Positions 16,663 through 24,913 of a DNA stretch of 64,000 nt are shown piece by piece. The stretch is from Abyssisolibacter fermentans (GTDB lineage: Bacteria; Bacillota; Clostridia; Tissierellales; MCWD3): assembly GCF_001559865.1 (NCBI RefSeq), contig NZ_LOHE01000056.1, positions 1 to 64,000 on the forward strand, read 5' to 3'. The stretch's first letter is position 1, and every line of letters begins with the position of its first letter. Below the pieces are notes generated by a model, which saw nothing but the letters and a program-made list of their open reading frames with translations, made no database searches and was not told where the DNA came from. A program made the position numbers and the translations under genes.

Positions 16663-16721
16663 CTTTAACCCAAAATTGACAGCATATTGTTGAACTTTAG
16701 TATGAATAATTAGGGTTAAAG
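16663..16721. repeat. Family-A inverted-repeat element, minimal copy
   Basis: The ends are CTTTAACCC (16663-16671) and GGGTTAAAG (16713-16721). The right end continues inward as the family end TATGAATAATTA. Only about 40 bp lie between the ends. It sits in the leader region of the sodium symporter gene. Confidence 0.6.
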
Positions 16722-16779
16722 AGTTACTGAATTAATCAAAAAAACAAAGGAGGGTAGGATTAATTTTATTTAAAGTTTT

Positions 16780-17110
16780 GATGAAATATTATCTATAAAG
16801 ATTGAAAGGGAGACTTTGACTTACCTTTAGTCTTCGTGTTTAACCAATTAATATGATAATTGATTAAATGGTCAAATTTAATATGAAAGGAGTTGGAATA
16901 CCGTTGATTAGCATGACTCTATTTAATAGATAATGCTAATATGTAGGGTGAATTACATCCGATTTTACGCCCTGGGAGAGTGTGACCAAACGAAAGTAGT
17001 ATATTTCATTTGAAATTACAAAATTGTACTCGGTGAACAGGGAAGTAGGTTAAATTTTATTAATAATTAAGTTATTATTAGATTTGTAAATCCTACATAA
17101 CGGTTAAATT
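16780..17110 (+). promoter_or_regulatory. Structured 5' leader of the sodium symporter; candidate cis-regulatory RNA
   Basis: ATTAGCAT (16907-16914) pairs perfectly with ATGCTAAT (16933-16940). AGGGTG (16945-16950) can pair with CGCCCT (16968-16973), but CCCTG (16970-16974) can instead pair with CAGGG (17038-17042), a mutually exclusive switch. A GTAGG/CCTAC stem (about 17045-17098) ends close to the start codon, which has no clear ribosome site. A 16-codon frame (ATG at 16883) lies inside. No T-box, S-box, glycine or lysine riboswitch core is recognisable. Confidence 0.5.
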
Positions 17111-18613
17111 ATGGAAAATAGGCAGAGATGGAATAGCAGAACTATTTTTATTTTTGCAGCTATAGGTTCAGCAGCAGGGCTAGGAAATGCATGGAGATTT
17201 CCTTATCAGGCTGCCACAAATGGAGGAGGAGCTTTCTTAATCCCTTATTTTATTGCACTTATTACAGCTGGTATACCTTTATTAATTATGGAATTTTCTA
17301 TTGGACATAAGTTTCAAGCAGGTGCGCCTACTTCATTTGGTAGCATAAAAAAAAGATCTGAAGGCATAGGTTGGTGGGCACTGGGAATAGCTTTTGTAAT
17401 TATTACTTATTACAGTGTTATAATGGCTTGGGTATTTGATTATCTATGGTACTCAATTAAATTGGCATGGGGAAATGTACCGCAAGATTTTTTCTTAAAT
17501 CATGTACTTGAAATTTCTAGCGGACCTGGAGTATTAGGCGGCTTTAGTATTCCTGTAGTTATAGGATTAATTATAGCTTGGATAGCTATCTATTTGACTA
17601 TTAAAGATGGTGTAAAATCTGTGGGCAAGGTAGTTAAGTGGACAGTACCTTTACCTATAATAATGCTAGGAATACTTGTAATAAGAGGTTTAACGTTAGA
17701 TGGAGCTATAGATGGTATTAAATACTACTTAAATCCTGATTTTTCAAAACTATTAGATCCCAAGGTTTGGGCAGCAGCATACGGTCAAATATTCTTTTCA
17801 TTGAGTTTAGCATTTGGTGTAATGATGGCATATGCAAGTTACTTACCTAAAAAATCGGATATTACTAATAATGCTATTATAACTGCACTTTCTAACTGTG
17901 GTATTAGCTTCATGGCAGGGTTTGCTGTATTTGGAACATTGGGATATATGGCATTACAAAAAGGTTCAACAGTAGCAGAGGTTGCTGGAAGTGGTGGAGT
18001 AGGTTTAGCATTTTGGGTTTATCCTGAAGCTATAAACCTATTACCTTTTGGAAGAGTGATATTTGCATTAGTATTTTTTATTATGTTATTAACATTAGGT
18101 ATTGATTCAGCGTTTTCTTTAGTAGAGGGTATTGTTGCAGGTATTTCTGATAAATGGGAATTGAATAAGAAAAAAGTAACACGTTGGGTTGTTTTTGTTG
18201 GATTTATTATTAGTTTTTTATATGCAACAAAAGCTGGTTTACATTGGTTAGATATAGTTGATAGATATGTTAATAACTTTGGAATTATATCAGTGGCATT
18301 TTTTGAAGCAATAGTTGTTGGTTGGGTTTATTCAGCTCAGAAGGTTAGAGACTATGTTAATCCAATATCAGATATAAAACTAGGATCATGGTACAATGTA
18401 ATGCTAAAATACATTTCACCATTAGTACTTTTGATTATATTAGTTGCTAACATTATTCAAGAGGTTAAAGATGCAATAAACGGTACATTATATGGTGGAT
18501 ATCCAATGTGGTCAATAGCAATTGGAGGTTGGGCAGTAACTATAGTTGTTGTTATAGTCTCTTTCATATTAGGTAGAACTAAATCTAGTGCTGAAAAAAG
18601 ATTAGCTAAGTAA
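17111..18613 (+). CDS. Sodium-dependent transporter, NSS (SNF) family; MetP-like
   Basis: Secondary transporter that couples Na+ influx to uptake of an amino acid; 500 residues and about 11-12 membrane helices. The first helix shows the family Na+/substrate site IGSAAGLGNAWRFPYQAATN, followed by GGGAFLIPYF. Helix 6 region IFFSLSLAFGVMMAYASYL and helix 8 GIDSAFSLVEG are also typical. A 32-residue MetS-like subunit follows, as in the Corynebacterium MetPS methionine/alanine system, so methionine or alanine is a reasonable guess for the substrate. The ribosome site is weak, and a long structured leader precedes it. Confidence 0.9.
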   Translation: MENRQRWNSRTIFIFAAIGSAAGLGNAWRFPYQAATNGGGAFLIPYFIALITAGIPLLIMEFSIGHKFQAGAPTSFGSIKKRSEGIGWWALGIAFVIITYYSVIMAWVFDYLWYSIKLAWGNVPQDFFLNHVLEISSGPGVLGGFSIPVVIGLIIAWIAIYLTIKDGVKSVGKVVKWTVPLPIIMLGILVIRGLTLDGAIDGIKYYLNPDFSKLLDPKVWAAAYGQIFFSLSLAFGVMMAYASYLPKKSDITNNAIITALSNCGISFMAGFAVFGTLGYMALQKGSTVAEVAGSGGVGLAFWVYPEAINLLPFGRVIFALVFFIMLLTLGIDSAFSLVEGIVAGISDKWELNKKKVTRWVVFVGFIISFLYATKAGLHWLDIVDRYVNNFGIISVAFFEAIVVGWVYSAQKVRDYVNPISDIKLGSWYNVMLKYISPLVLLIILVANIIQEVKDAINGTLYGGYPMWSIAIGGWAVTIVVVIVSFILGRTKSSAEKRLAK

Positions 18614-18757
18614 TATTCAAAATCATAGATTTATTATTTAATTTCAATATAGCTTTATACTCTAATTTATTTACGAAATTATAACTTATCTACTGTTTGA
18701 AGTTTTGTGATTGTCTATAGATTACAAAAAGAGCAATATTATAGAAGGAGGAATAAT

Positions 18758-18856
18758 ATGCCTATTGGAGCATGGATAATGCTTATATTCGGATTTATTT
18801 TCTTATATGGTGGTTTATACTGGTCAATTTCTAGAGCTAGAAAGAATAAACAATAA
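18758..18856 (+). CDS. MetS-like NSS transporter small subunit (32 residues)
   Basis: A very short gene with an excellent ribosome site (AGAAGGAGGAATAAT) and a good context. It encodes one membrane helix, MPIGAWIMLIFGFIFLYGG followed by LYWSISRARKNKQ. The pattern of an M-x-x-x-A-W-x-M-x-x-F-G start, glycine-rich helix and basic tail matches the MetS family of methionine/alanine importer small subunits that accompany NSS transporters. It lies 144 bp after the transporter and ahead of a strong terminator, so the two form one unit. Confidence 0.85.
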   Translation: MPIGAWIMLIFGFIFLYGGLYWSISRARKNKQ

Positions 18857-18870
18857 AATAATAGGCTTTG

Positions 18871-18912
18871 AAAAAAAGCAAGTTCAGTGTTGATGCTGAA
18901 CTTGCTTTAATG
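18871..18912 (+). terminator. Terminator after the NSS small subunit
   Basis: AAAGCAAGTTCAG (18875-18887) and CTGAACTTGCTTT (18896-18908) form a perfect 13-bp stem with a TGTTGATG loop. Only a short T-run follows. Confidence 0.85.
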
Positions 18913-19130
18913 TATATAAGAAAGTTCGTTAAAGTTTTTGCAAAGAAAAATACATTGTTGTTTTGAAGGTAACTTTAGGACATTAGGTACATTTAAATGA
19001 TATAGGCAAAAGTTTAAATAAAGACAAATATGGGACTACATCCCTAAAAACGTAAAACAATGGATAAAAATCACATATAATAAAGGAAAAAACAATGTTT
19101 AATAGAATATTTATTAGTACACTAATTATA

Positions 19131-19285
19131 ACTGATTCTCCATAATGCGATGTATAGTTCTGAATTATGAGCTAAGAACCTAAAATTCAATTTAGTGTCG
19201 ATCGCTTATTCAGACGTAATGTGAGGTACAAAAACGACATTAGAGTCATAATGATTTGTAATTGAGGATATTTTTTATAGATAAT
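19131..19285 (+). repeat. Family-A inverted-repeat element, copy
   Basis: It begins ACTGATTCTCCATAATGCGA and continues ATAGTTCTGAATTATGAGC, AAGAACCTAAAATTCAATTT, CGCTTATTCAGACG and GTGAGGTACA. This aligns along its length with the reverse-oriented copy at 37599-37767. Its right end merges into the next copy at 19286. The stretch 18913-19130 before it shows no gene or clear structure. Confidence 0.65.
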
Positions 19286-19545
19286 ATCCCTGATTATTTA
19301 TATAACTTTGAATAGTATGCTGTATAATTTTGAATTAGAAGATTCCAGTGAATTCGAAGGCATACCGAGTTGGTATGCCCGCCATTTGATGGATTTCTTA
19401 TAATCATGAGCAGAGAACTAAAATCTGTGATTTTATGTGAATAGCTTACTCATTCTTGGAATGAGTTTCTGGTTTGCCGCTTATTCATTTGAAGAATGAG
19501 GTTCATTAATAAAAGGTATTTAATTTTCTATGAATAATCTGGGAT
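19286..19545 (+). repeat. Family-A inverted-repeat element, long copy
   Basis: The left end TATCCCTGATTATTTATATA is the inverse of the right end (TATGAATAATCTGGGATA). The core holds AGCAGAGAACTAAAATC, GATTTTATGTGAAT and CTTACTCATTCTTGGAATGA. An extra perfect hairpin GGCATACC/GGTATGCC (19359-19379) occurs only in this copy. No coding frame is present. Confidence 0.75.
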
Positions 19546-19587
19546 AATATAAGATTATTATAAATAGCATATATAGGAGCTGAGATA

Positions 19588-21954
19588 ATGAGTAAAATTA
19601 AATTTAAAAGTATCAAAAACAAAATGCTATTTGTTTCATTGTTTATTAGTAGTTTTGTAGCTATAGCTTTAATTATCATGGCATATTTTTTTACAAGTAA
19701 CAGTTTAACGTATGTTTTAGATAAGCAATATGAAAAAAATATAAAAGATTATGCTTATATGATTGATACTTGGCTTAACGAAAAGACTAACGAAGTTTCT
19801 ATATATTCAAGAATGGATGTGTTTAAAAAACAAAACTGGAATGATGCATCACAATTTTTAAAGAAAGAACTAAAAGCAGAAAAATCTGTATATAAAGATT
19901 TTTTTATTAGTGATATAAATGGTAAGTGTAAAAGCATTGTAAGCACAGATCATGATTATAAATTTTCACATTATATAATAGATATTACTAATAGAGATTA
20001 TTTTACAAAGGCGATAAAAGGGCAAAATGTAATATCCAATCCACTTATATCAAAATTTGATGGAGAAAAGTTAATTGTTATAGCTTCTCCAATAAAAGAT
20101 TTAAAAGGAGATATAGTTGGAGTTTTAGGGGCAGCAATATCATTAAAAAGTTTAAGTAATATAATGGATATCTTAAATACCAATGCAGAATCAAGTAACA
20201 GCGTATTAGTGAACGGAGAGGGTTTGGTTTTAACTCATTTCGAAGATTCGGCTATGATGGAGAGTAATATCAGAAAAGAATCAAAGTATATTAGCAAAAG
20301 CTTTGCAAGTGCAGCTGAAATTATACTTTCAGGCGAATCAGGACATGTCTTTAATAGTAATTATAAAAATTTATATTACTACAGTAAGATACCATGTACG
20401 AATAATTGGAGAATAATAACTGAGGTTTCTAAGAATATAGTTTTTAATCCTGTAATGAAGGTAACTAAAGAACTTATTGTAGTAGGTTTTGGGGGAATAT
20501 TAGTAGCTATCATAATGTCAGTTTTGTTAGCTGATTCTATTTCAAAACCAATTATCAAACTAAAAGAAGTTTTTAACATAGCAGCATTAGGAAATATGAG
20601 TATTAGAGCAAATATTAATAGTGATGATGAAATAGGAGAAGCAGCAAAAGACTTCAATAAAATGATGGACAAAATAGGTAAAATGACTTATTATGATCAC
20701 TTGACTTGTTTACCAAATAAAAGATTTTTTAATGAAATCTTAGTTAGCATATGTAATAATAATAAAGCTACAGTTGTCTTAATTGGTATAGATGAATTAA
20801 AACCAATAAATGATATATATGGATATAATTCAGGCGATAAATTATTAAAACATATTGCTAATGAGTTAAAATATATAGTAAATAATAAATATACAGTAAG
20901 TAGAGTTGGAGAAGATGAATTCGCTATAATTTTAGATTATGTTGAAAATAAGAGCGAAGTTATAAATTTTGTTAAAAATATATTAGAATCTTTAAATAAG
21001 ATATGGATAATAGATAGGAAAAAACTTCATATAAAAACTAGTATTGGTATTTGTATGGATACATATAAAAGTAGCAGTGCATACGATTTGGTGAAAAATG
21101 CAAGTATAGCTATGCACTATGTAAAGGAAAAAGGTGGAGGTACTTACGAGTTTTACAAAGAGGTTATGAATGAAAATCTTTTTGATAGAATGATTACAGA
21201 AAACAGCATTTTAAGTGGATTAGAAAATAATGAATTCTATTTAGAGTTTCAACCAATAATGAATATAGAAAAGCAAAAAATAATAGGTGTCGAAGCATTG
21301 GTAAGATGGCAAAGTTCACATAAAGGATTGATAAAACCTGACGACTTTATACATTTAGCAGAAAAAAATGGCACAATAATACAATTAGGTGAATGGATAT
21401 TGAAATCTGCATGTGAGCAAAACATGAAATGGATAAATTGTGGTTGTACTCCTATAATAATATCTGTAAATATTTCAATTGTTCAGCTAAGGCAAATTGA
21501 TTTTATAGAGAGTGTTAAAAGGATATTAAAGGAAACTGGAATGGATCCTAAGTATTTAGAACTTGAAATAACAGAAAGTGTATTAGTGTGTAATGAAAAT
21601 ATTGCAATAACTTTAAAGAAATTTAAAGAAATGGGTATAAGTATAGCTTTAGACGATTTTGGAACAGGATATTCTTCATTAAGCTATTTGAATAAATTTA
21701 ATTTCAATACACTAAAGATAGATAAATCATTTGTATCTAGTTTAGGAGATAATATGAATAATAAAGCTTTAATTTCGTCAATACTAGATATAGGGCATAA
21801 TCTAAATATGAATGTAACTGCTGAAGGAGTAGAAACTGAAGAACAGTTAAATTTCTTAAAATTAAAGAGTTGTGATAAAATACAGGGATACCTGTTTAGC
21901 CCACCAACAAATGCTCAAAGCATACAAAATATGTTAATAGGAAACAAAAACTAG
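19588..21954 (+). CDS. Cache-HAMP-GGDEF-EAL membrane protein; probable c-di-GMP phosphodiesterase
   Basis: Membrane-bound receptor of 788 residues. TM1 spans about 13-35, an extracellular dCache-like sensor about 36-285, TM2 about 290-312, HAMP about 313-365, GGDEF about 370-530 and EAL about 540-785. The cyclase signature reads RVGEDEF instead of RxGGDEF, so diguanylate cyclase activity is doubtful and the domain may only bind GTP. The EAL domain keeps its landmarks: GVEALVRWQ, LELEITES, LDDFGTGYSS, LKIDKSFV, AEGVETEEQ. Net activity is therefore probably c-di-GMP hydrolysis in response to an external ligand. It has its own terminator. Confidence 0.9.
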   Translation: MSKIKFKSIKNKMLFVSLFISSFVAIALIIMAYFFTSNSLTYVLDKQYEKNIKDYAYMIDTWLNEKTNEVSIYSRMDVFKKQNWNDASQFLKKELKAEKSVYKDFFISDINGKCKSIVSTDHDYKFSHYIIDITNRDYFTKAIKGQNVISNPLISKFDGEKLIVIASPIKDLKGDIVGVLGAAISLKSLSNIMDILNTNAESSNSVLVNGEGLVLTHFEDSAMMESNIRKESKYISKSFASAAEIILSGESGHVFNSNYKNLYYYSKIPCTNNWRIITEVSKNIVFNPVMKVTKELIVVGFGGILVAIIMSVLLADSISKPIIKLKEVFNIAALGNMSIRANINSDDEIGEAAKDFNKMMDKIGKMTYYDHLTCLPNKRFFNEILVSICNNNKATVVLIGIDELKPINDIYGYNSGDKLLKHIANELKYIVNNKYTVSRVGEDEFAIILDYVENKSEVINFVKNILESLNKIWIIDRKKLHIKTSIGICMDTYKSSSAYDLVKNASIAMHYVKEKGGGTYEFYKEVMNENLFDRMITENSILSGLENNEFYLEFQPIMNIEKQKIIGVEALVRWQSSHKGLIKPDDFIHLAEKNGTIIQLGEWILKSACEQNMKWINCGCTPIIISVNISIVQLRQIDFIESVKRILKETGMDPKYLELEITESVLVCNENIAITLKKFKEMGISIALDDFGTGYSSLSYLNKFNFNTLKIDKSFVSSLGDNMNNKALISSILDIGHNLNMNVTAEGVETEEQLNFLKLKSCDKIQGYLFSPPTNAQSIQNMLIGNKN

Positions 21955-21977
21955 TATTTAATATACTAGTTTTTTTA
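21949..21977 (+). terminator. Terminator of the GGDEF/EAL gene
   Basis: AACTAGTAT and ATACTAGTT form a 9-bp stem around TTAAT and are followed by seven T. The 5' arm overlaps the stop codon. Confidence 0.85.
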
Positions 21978-22196
21978 CGATGTGGGGAGTTTTACTGTTA
22001 GGAACCAAGGTAGTAGGAGTTTCCTTAAAAAATAAAAAGGTTATTTGAAAATGTAATTAAATAATGATATAATCTTGAGTATTGAAAAATTCAAATAAAA
22101 TGAAAATAATGTAATAATCAATTAGTACTTATTTATTTGATATACAATTGTAATATAATTTTTAATATTTTTCAAATATAATTATTTATGTATTAG

Positions 22197-22456
22197 AACA
22201 AGGCGCAAAATGTCCCCGCCCTCTATAGGTGGTGGGTATCATTGATTAGATTTAACATACGGTGTGAAATCTTCTGTCTTGTTGAAACGGTGTGTTGCAA
22301 TTACTACATAATTGCTTTCGTTGTTATAACAAGGTGTAAGATGTTTCCAAATCTATATAGGTGACGGTTACCGATTAGATTTAACAGGTGGTGTGAAAGC
22401 TTTAGCCTTGTTGAAACGGTGTGTTACAATTACTACGTAATTGCTTTTGTTGTTAT
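22197..22456. repeat. Tandem pair of a structured 130-bp unit upstream of the LCP genes
   Basis: Copy A covers 22197-22327 and copy B 22328-22456; they abut and are clearly homologous. Each opens with AACAAGG. This pairs with CTTGTT about 75 nt on: AACAAGGC with GTCTTGTT in A, AACAAGGT with GCCTTGTT in B, so two stem positions change with pairing kept. Each closes with a hairpin around CTACA or CTACG (GCAATTA/TAATTGC in A). GTTGAAACGGTGTGTT is nearly invariant between the two stems. The unit lacks any ORF and I cannot match it to a known riboswitch or transposon end. Confidence 0.7.
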
Positions 22457-22494
22457 AAAATATATGATTTTTGTATATGATAAAATTAGTATCA

Positions 22495-22555
22495 TTTAAG
22501 CAGAGAACTAAATCTATGATTTAGAGTGAATTCATTATAATGAGTTAAATGAGAA
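22495..22555 (+). repeat. Family-A element, partial copy
   Basis: TTAAGCAGAGAACTAAATC, TATGATTTAGAGTGAATTC and ATTATAATGAGTT match the core of the dispersed family; the inverted ends are missing. It lies directly before the ribosome site of the first LCP gene. Confidence 0.55.
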
Positions 22556-22571
22556 AGAAGGGACACATAAT

Positions 22572-23540
22572 ATGAAGTATTTTATCAAAATTTTTGCAAT
22601 TGCTTTTTTGTGTTTTGCATTAGCAGTTGGAGCTGGGGTAATGGCATACATGAAAATATATGATCCACAGGATGATTTGGATTCTAATAATCCCAAAAAC
22701 CCTATAGATGTAGGAGATAACGTTAATAATAACAATGAGGAAAAAGATCCATTTAAAATAGCTATAAATAACAGTAAGAGAGTTAATGTTCTCTTATTAG
22801 GATTAGAGAGTACTAGAACTGATACTATAATATTTGCAAGTTTTGACCCAAAAACAAAGAAAGTGGACATGCTTTCAATTCCTAGAGATACTTATTATTG
22901 GGATAAAGGGTATAACAAGCCAGACCAAAAGAAGATAAATGCAAAGTATGGCAGAAGTAATGCAAAAGGAACTATGAATGCAGTTTCCACTTTGCTTGGA
23001 GGCGTACCAATACATTACTATGTCAGTATAACATATAAAGGTGTTGAAGATATTGTAGATTCACTAGGTGGAGTAGAAGTAAATGTCCCATTTCACATGG
23101 TATATCACGATACTACGGTTGGTAAAAGTTTGCACATAGATATACCAAAGGGTCTACAAACTTTAGATGGGAAAAATGCTGTAAAGTTTTTAAGATATAG
23201 AAAAGGTTATAGAGATGGAGATTTAGGCAGAGTAAGAGCACAACAACAATTTATAAAATCTGCTATTAATAAAGCATTAGGTTTTAGACTTCCAATAGTT
23301 ATAAAAAAAAGTTTTAGCTGTGTTAAAACAGATATGCCTTTAACAGATATGCTTATGTATGCGAAAGATGTTTATGGAATAAATCCATCAGAAGATATAA
23401 GTATGTCAGTGTTATCTGGCAAAGCTAGGATGAAAGACGGATTATCTTATTTTTTCCATGATCCTAAAATGACTAGAGAATATGTAATGAAACTTTATGA
23501 TGTAAAAGAAGAAAACAAAGTAGCCAATGATAAAAAATAA
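22572..23540 (+). CDS. LytR-CpsA-Psr (LCP) family cell-wall polymer ligase, copy 1
   Basis: Membrane-anchored enzyme that transfers undecaprenyl-linked glycopolymers (teichoic acid or capsule type) to peptidoglycan outside the cell. An N-terminal signal anchor spans about 5-28 and an acidic Asn-rich linker about 35-60. The LCP domain shows RVNVLLLGLESTRTDTI, the Arg/Asp-rich LSIPRDTYY, KINAKYGR, a GGV-P-I-HYYV stretch, LDGKNAVKFLRYRKGYRDGD and LGRVRAQQQF. Conserved phosphate-binding Arg and Asp residues are present. Length (322) is normal. A near-identical paralogue follows 165 bp on, so this is a tandem duplication. Confidence 0.92.
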   Translation: MKYFIKIFAIAFLCFALAVGAGVMAYMKIYDPQDDLDSNNPKNPIDVGDNVNNNNEEKDPFKIAINNSKRVNVLLLGLESTRTDTIIFASFDPKTKKVDMLSIPRDTYYWDKGYNKPDQKKINAKYGRSNAKGTMNAVSTLLGGVPIHYYVSITYKGVEDIVDSLGGVEVNVPFHMVYHDTTVGKSLHIDIPKGLQTLDGKNAVKFLRYRKGYRDGDLGRVRAQQQFIKSAINKALGFRLPIVIKKSFSCVKTDMPLTDMLMYAKDVYGINPSEDISMSVLSGKARMKDGLSYFFHDPKMTREYVMKLYDVKEENKVANDKK

Positions 23541-23705
23541 AAACATTCCATGTATATATAAAAATAGAATTATTAGTAAAACATTTTATTTTTTATTAAA
23601 ATTATAATATAATATTCATGAAATGAATTTTATGACGTGACTAATAAAATAGGAAAAGACACAATAGATAATGTATAAAAATTTTAAGAGAAGGGGTAAC
23701 CAAAA

Positions 23706-24647
23706 ATGAAACATTTTATTAAAATTTTTATAGCTGCTTTTTTATGCTTTGCATTAGCAGTTGGAGCAGGAGTAATAGCTTATATGAAAATTTATGATCC
23801 ACAAGTTGATCCTAATATTCCAGAATCCAAGGTTATAGGTGATGATATTAAAGAAAGTGATAATGTAAAAAAAGATCCATTAAAGAGAGCTATAGATGAT
23901 AGTAAGAGAGTTAATGTACTTTTATTGGGCTTAGAAGATACTAGAACTGATACTATAATATTTGCAAGTTTTGATTCGAAAACAAAAAAAATGGACTTGC
24001 TTTCAATACCTAGAGATACTTATTATAGTGAAGCGGGACATAATAATGCTGATCAAAAGAAAATTAATGCAGTATATGGTAGAAGTAATGCAAAAGGAAC
24101 TATGAATGCTGTTTCAAAAATACTTGGTGGGATCCCAATCCATTACTATGTTAGTGTTAAATATGAAGGCGTAGAAGAAATAGTTAATACACTTGGTGGA
24201 GTAGAAGTAACCGTTCCATTTCATATGAAATACGATGATACAACTGTTGGCAAAAGTTTGCATATAGACATACCAAAAGGAAAACAAGTGCTAGATGGTG
24301 AGAATGCAGTTAAATTTTTAAGGTTCAGGAAGAGTTCGAATGGAAATGGTTACAAAGATGGAGATCTTGGTAGAATAAAATCGCAGCAACAGTTTTTAAA
24401 ATCAGCAATAAATAAAGCATTAAGCTTTAAACTACCTGCAGTAATTAAGACTTGTTTTAATTATGTAAGAACAGATATGCCTTTAACAGACATGCTTATA
24501 TATGCTAAAAATGCAATTGGAATAGATCCTGATAAAGATATAACTATGAAAGTATTACCAGGGTCTGCTAAGAAGGGCGATTATTTCCGTCACGATTCTG
24601 AAAAGATAAAAGAATATATATTAGAACTTTACAATGTACAAGAATAG
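23706..24647 (+). CDS. LytR-CpsA-Psr (LCP) family cell-wall polymer ligase, copy 2
   Basis: Paralogue of the preceding gene. The signal anchor (IKIFIAAFLCFALAVGAG), LLGLEDTRTDTIIFASFD, LSIPRDTYYSEAG, NAKGTMNAVSKILGGIPIHY and LGRIKSQQQFLKSAI are shared almost word for word. The linker and C-terminus differ most. Same biochemical role is expected; separate substrates or redundancy cannot be decided. The ribosome site AGAAGGGG is good. The 165-bp gap carries AT-rich DNA without the 130-bp units found before copy 1. Confidence 0.92.
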   Translation: MKHFIKIFIAAFLCFALAVGAGVIAYMKIYDPQVDPNIPESKVIGDDIKESDNVKKDPLKRAIDDSKRVNVLLLGLEDTRTDTIIFASFDSKTKKMDLLSIPRDTYYSEAGHNNADQKKINAVYGRSNAKGTMNAVSKILGGIPIHYYVSVKYEGVEEIVNTLGGVEVTVPFHMKYDDTTVGKSLHIDIPKGKQVLDGENAVKFLRFRKSSNGNGYKDGDLGRIKSQQQFLKSAINKALSFKLPAVIKTCFNYVRTDMPLTDMLIYAKNAIGIDPDKDITMKVLPGSAKKGDYFRHDSEKIKEYILELYNVQE

Positions 24648-24655
24648 TAAAATAA

Positions 24656-24686
24656 AGAATCTCCTCATAAAAAGGAGATTTTTTTA
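24656..24686 (+). terminator. Terminator after the LCP genes
   Basis: AATCTCCT and AGGAGATT form a stem around CATAAAA with a T6 tail. Confidence 0.88.
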
Positions 24687-24737
24687 ATATTTAGGATTAG
24701 GAAATTATAATCTATAATTTCTATAAATAAATATAAA

Positions 24738-24775
24738 CAAAGTCTACAACAAATTATTATCGAAGACTTTGTTTA
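24738..24775. repeat. Hairpin CAAAGTCT/AGACTTTG, also seen before prs
   Basis: CAAAGTCT (24738-24745) pairs with AGACTTTG (24764-24771). The outer stem recurs at 29760-29793 with a different loop. It could be a terminator-like remnant or a small repeat; 24776-24913 shows nothing else. Confidence 0.4.
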
Positions 24776-24913
24776 ATGGGGAGTGGGGACTAAGGTATAT
24801 TTTACGCTATTATTGTGTCCGTAAATTTTCAATTTATACATTTATTGATTATTAAGTCTCGTATTTCTAAACGTGAGAAAGGAACTTTGCTTCGGTGGTT
24901 CTAGTGCTTTGTT

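Noticed and set aside
16780-17110. Glycine, lysine, SAM or cobalamin riboswitch
   Set aside because: A few short similarities (GGGTGAATTACATCCG, AGTGTGACC) recall cobalamin elements, but the conserved core order is absent.
22197-22456. Cyclic-di-GMP-I riboswitch
   Set aside because: GGTTACCGAT and GGCGCAAA look familiar, but the first half of the aptamer and the GNRA receptor arrangement are missing.
22197-22456. CRISPR array
   Set aside because: Two abutting 130-bp units with divergent sequence are not short direct repeats with spacers.
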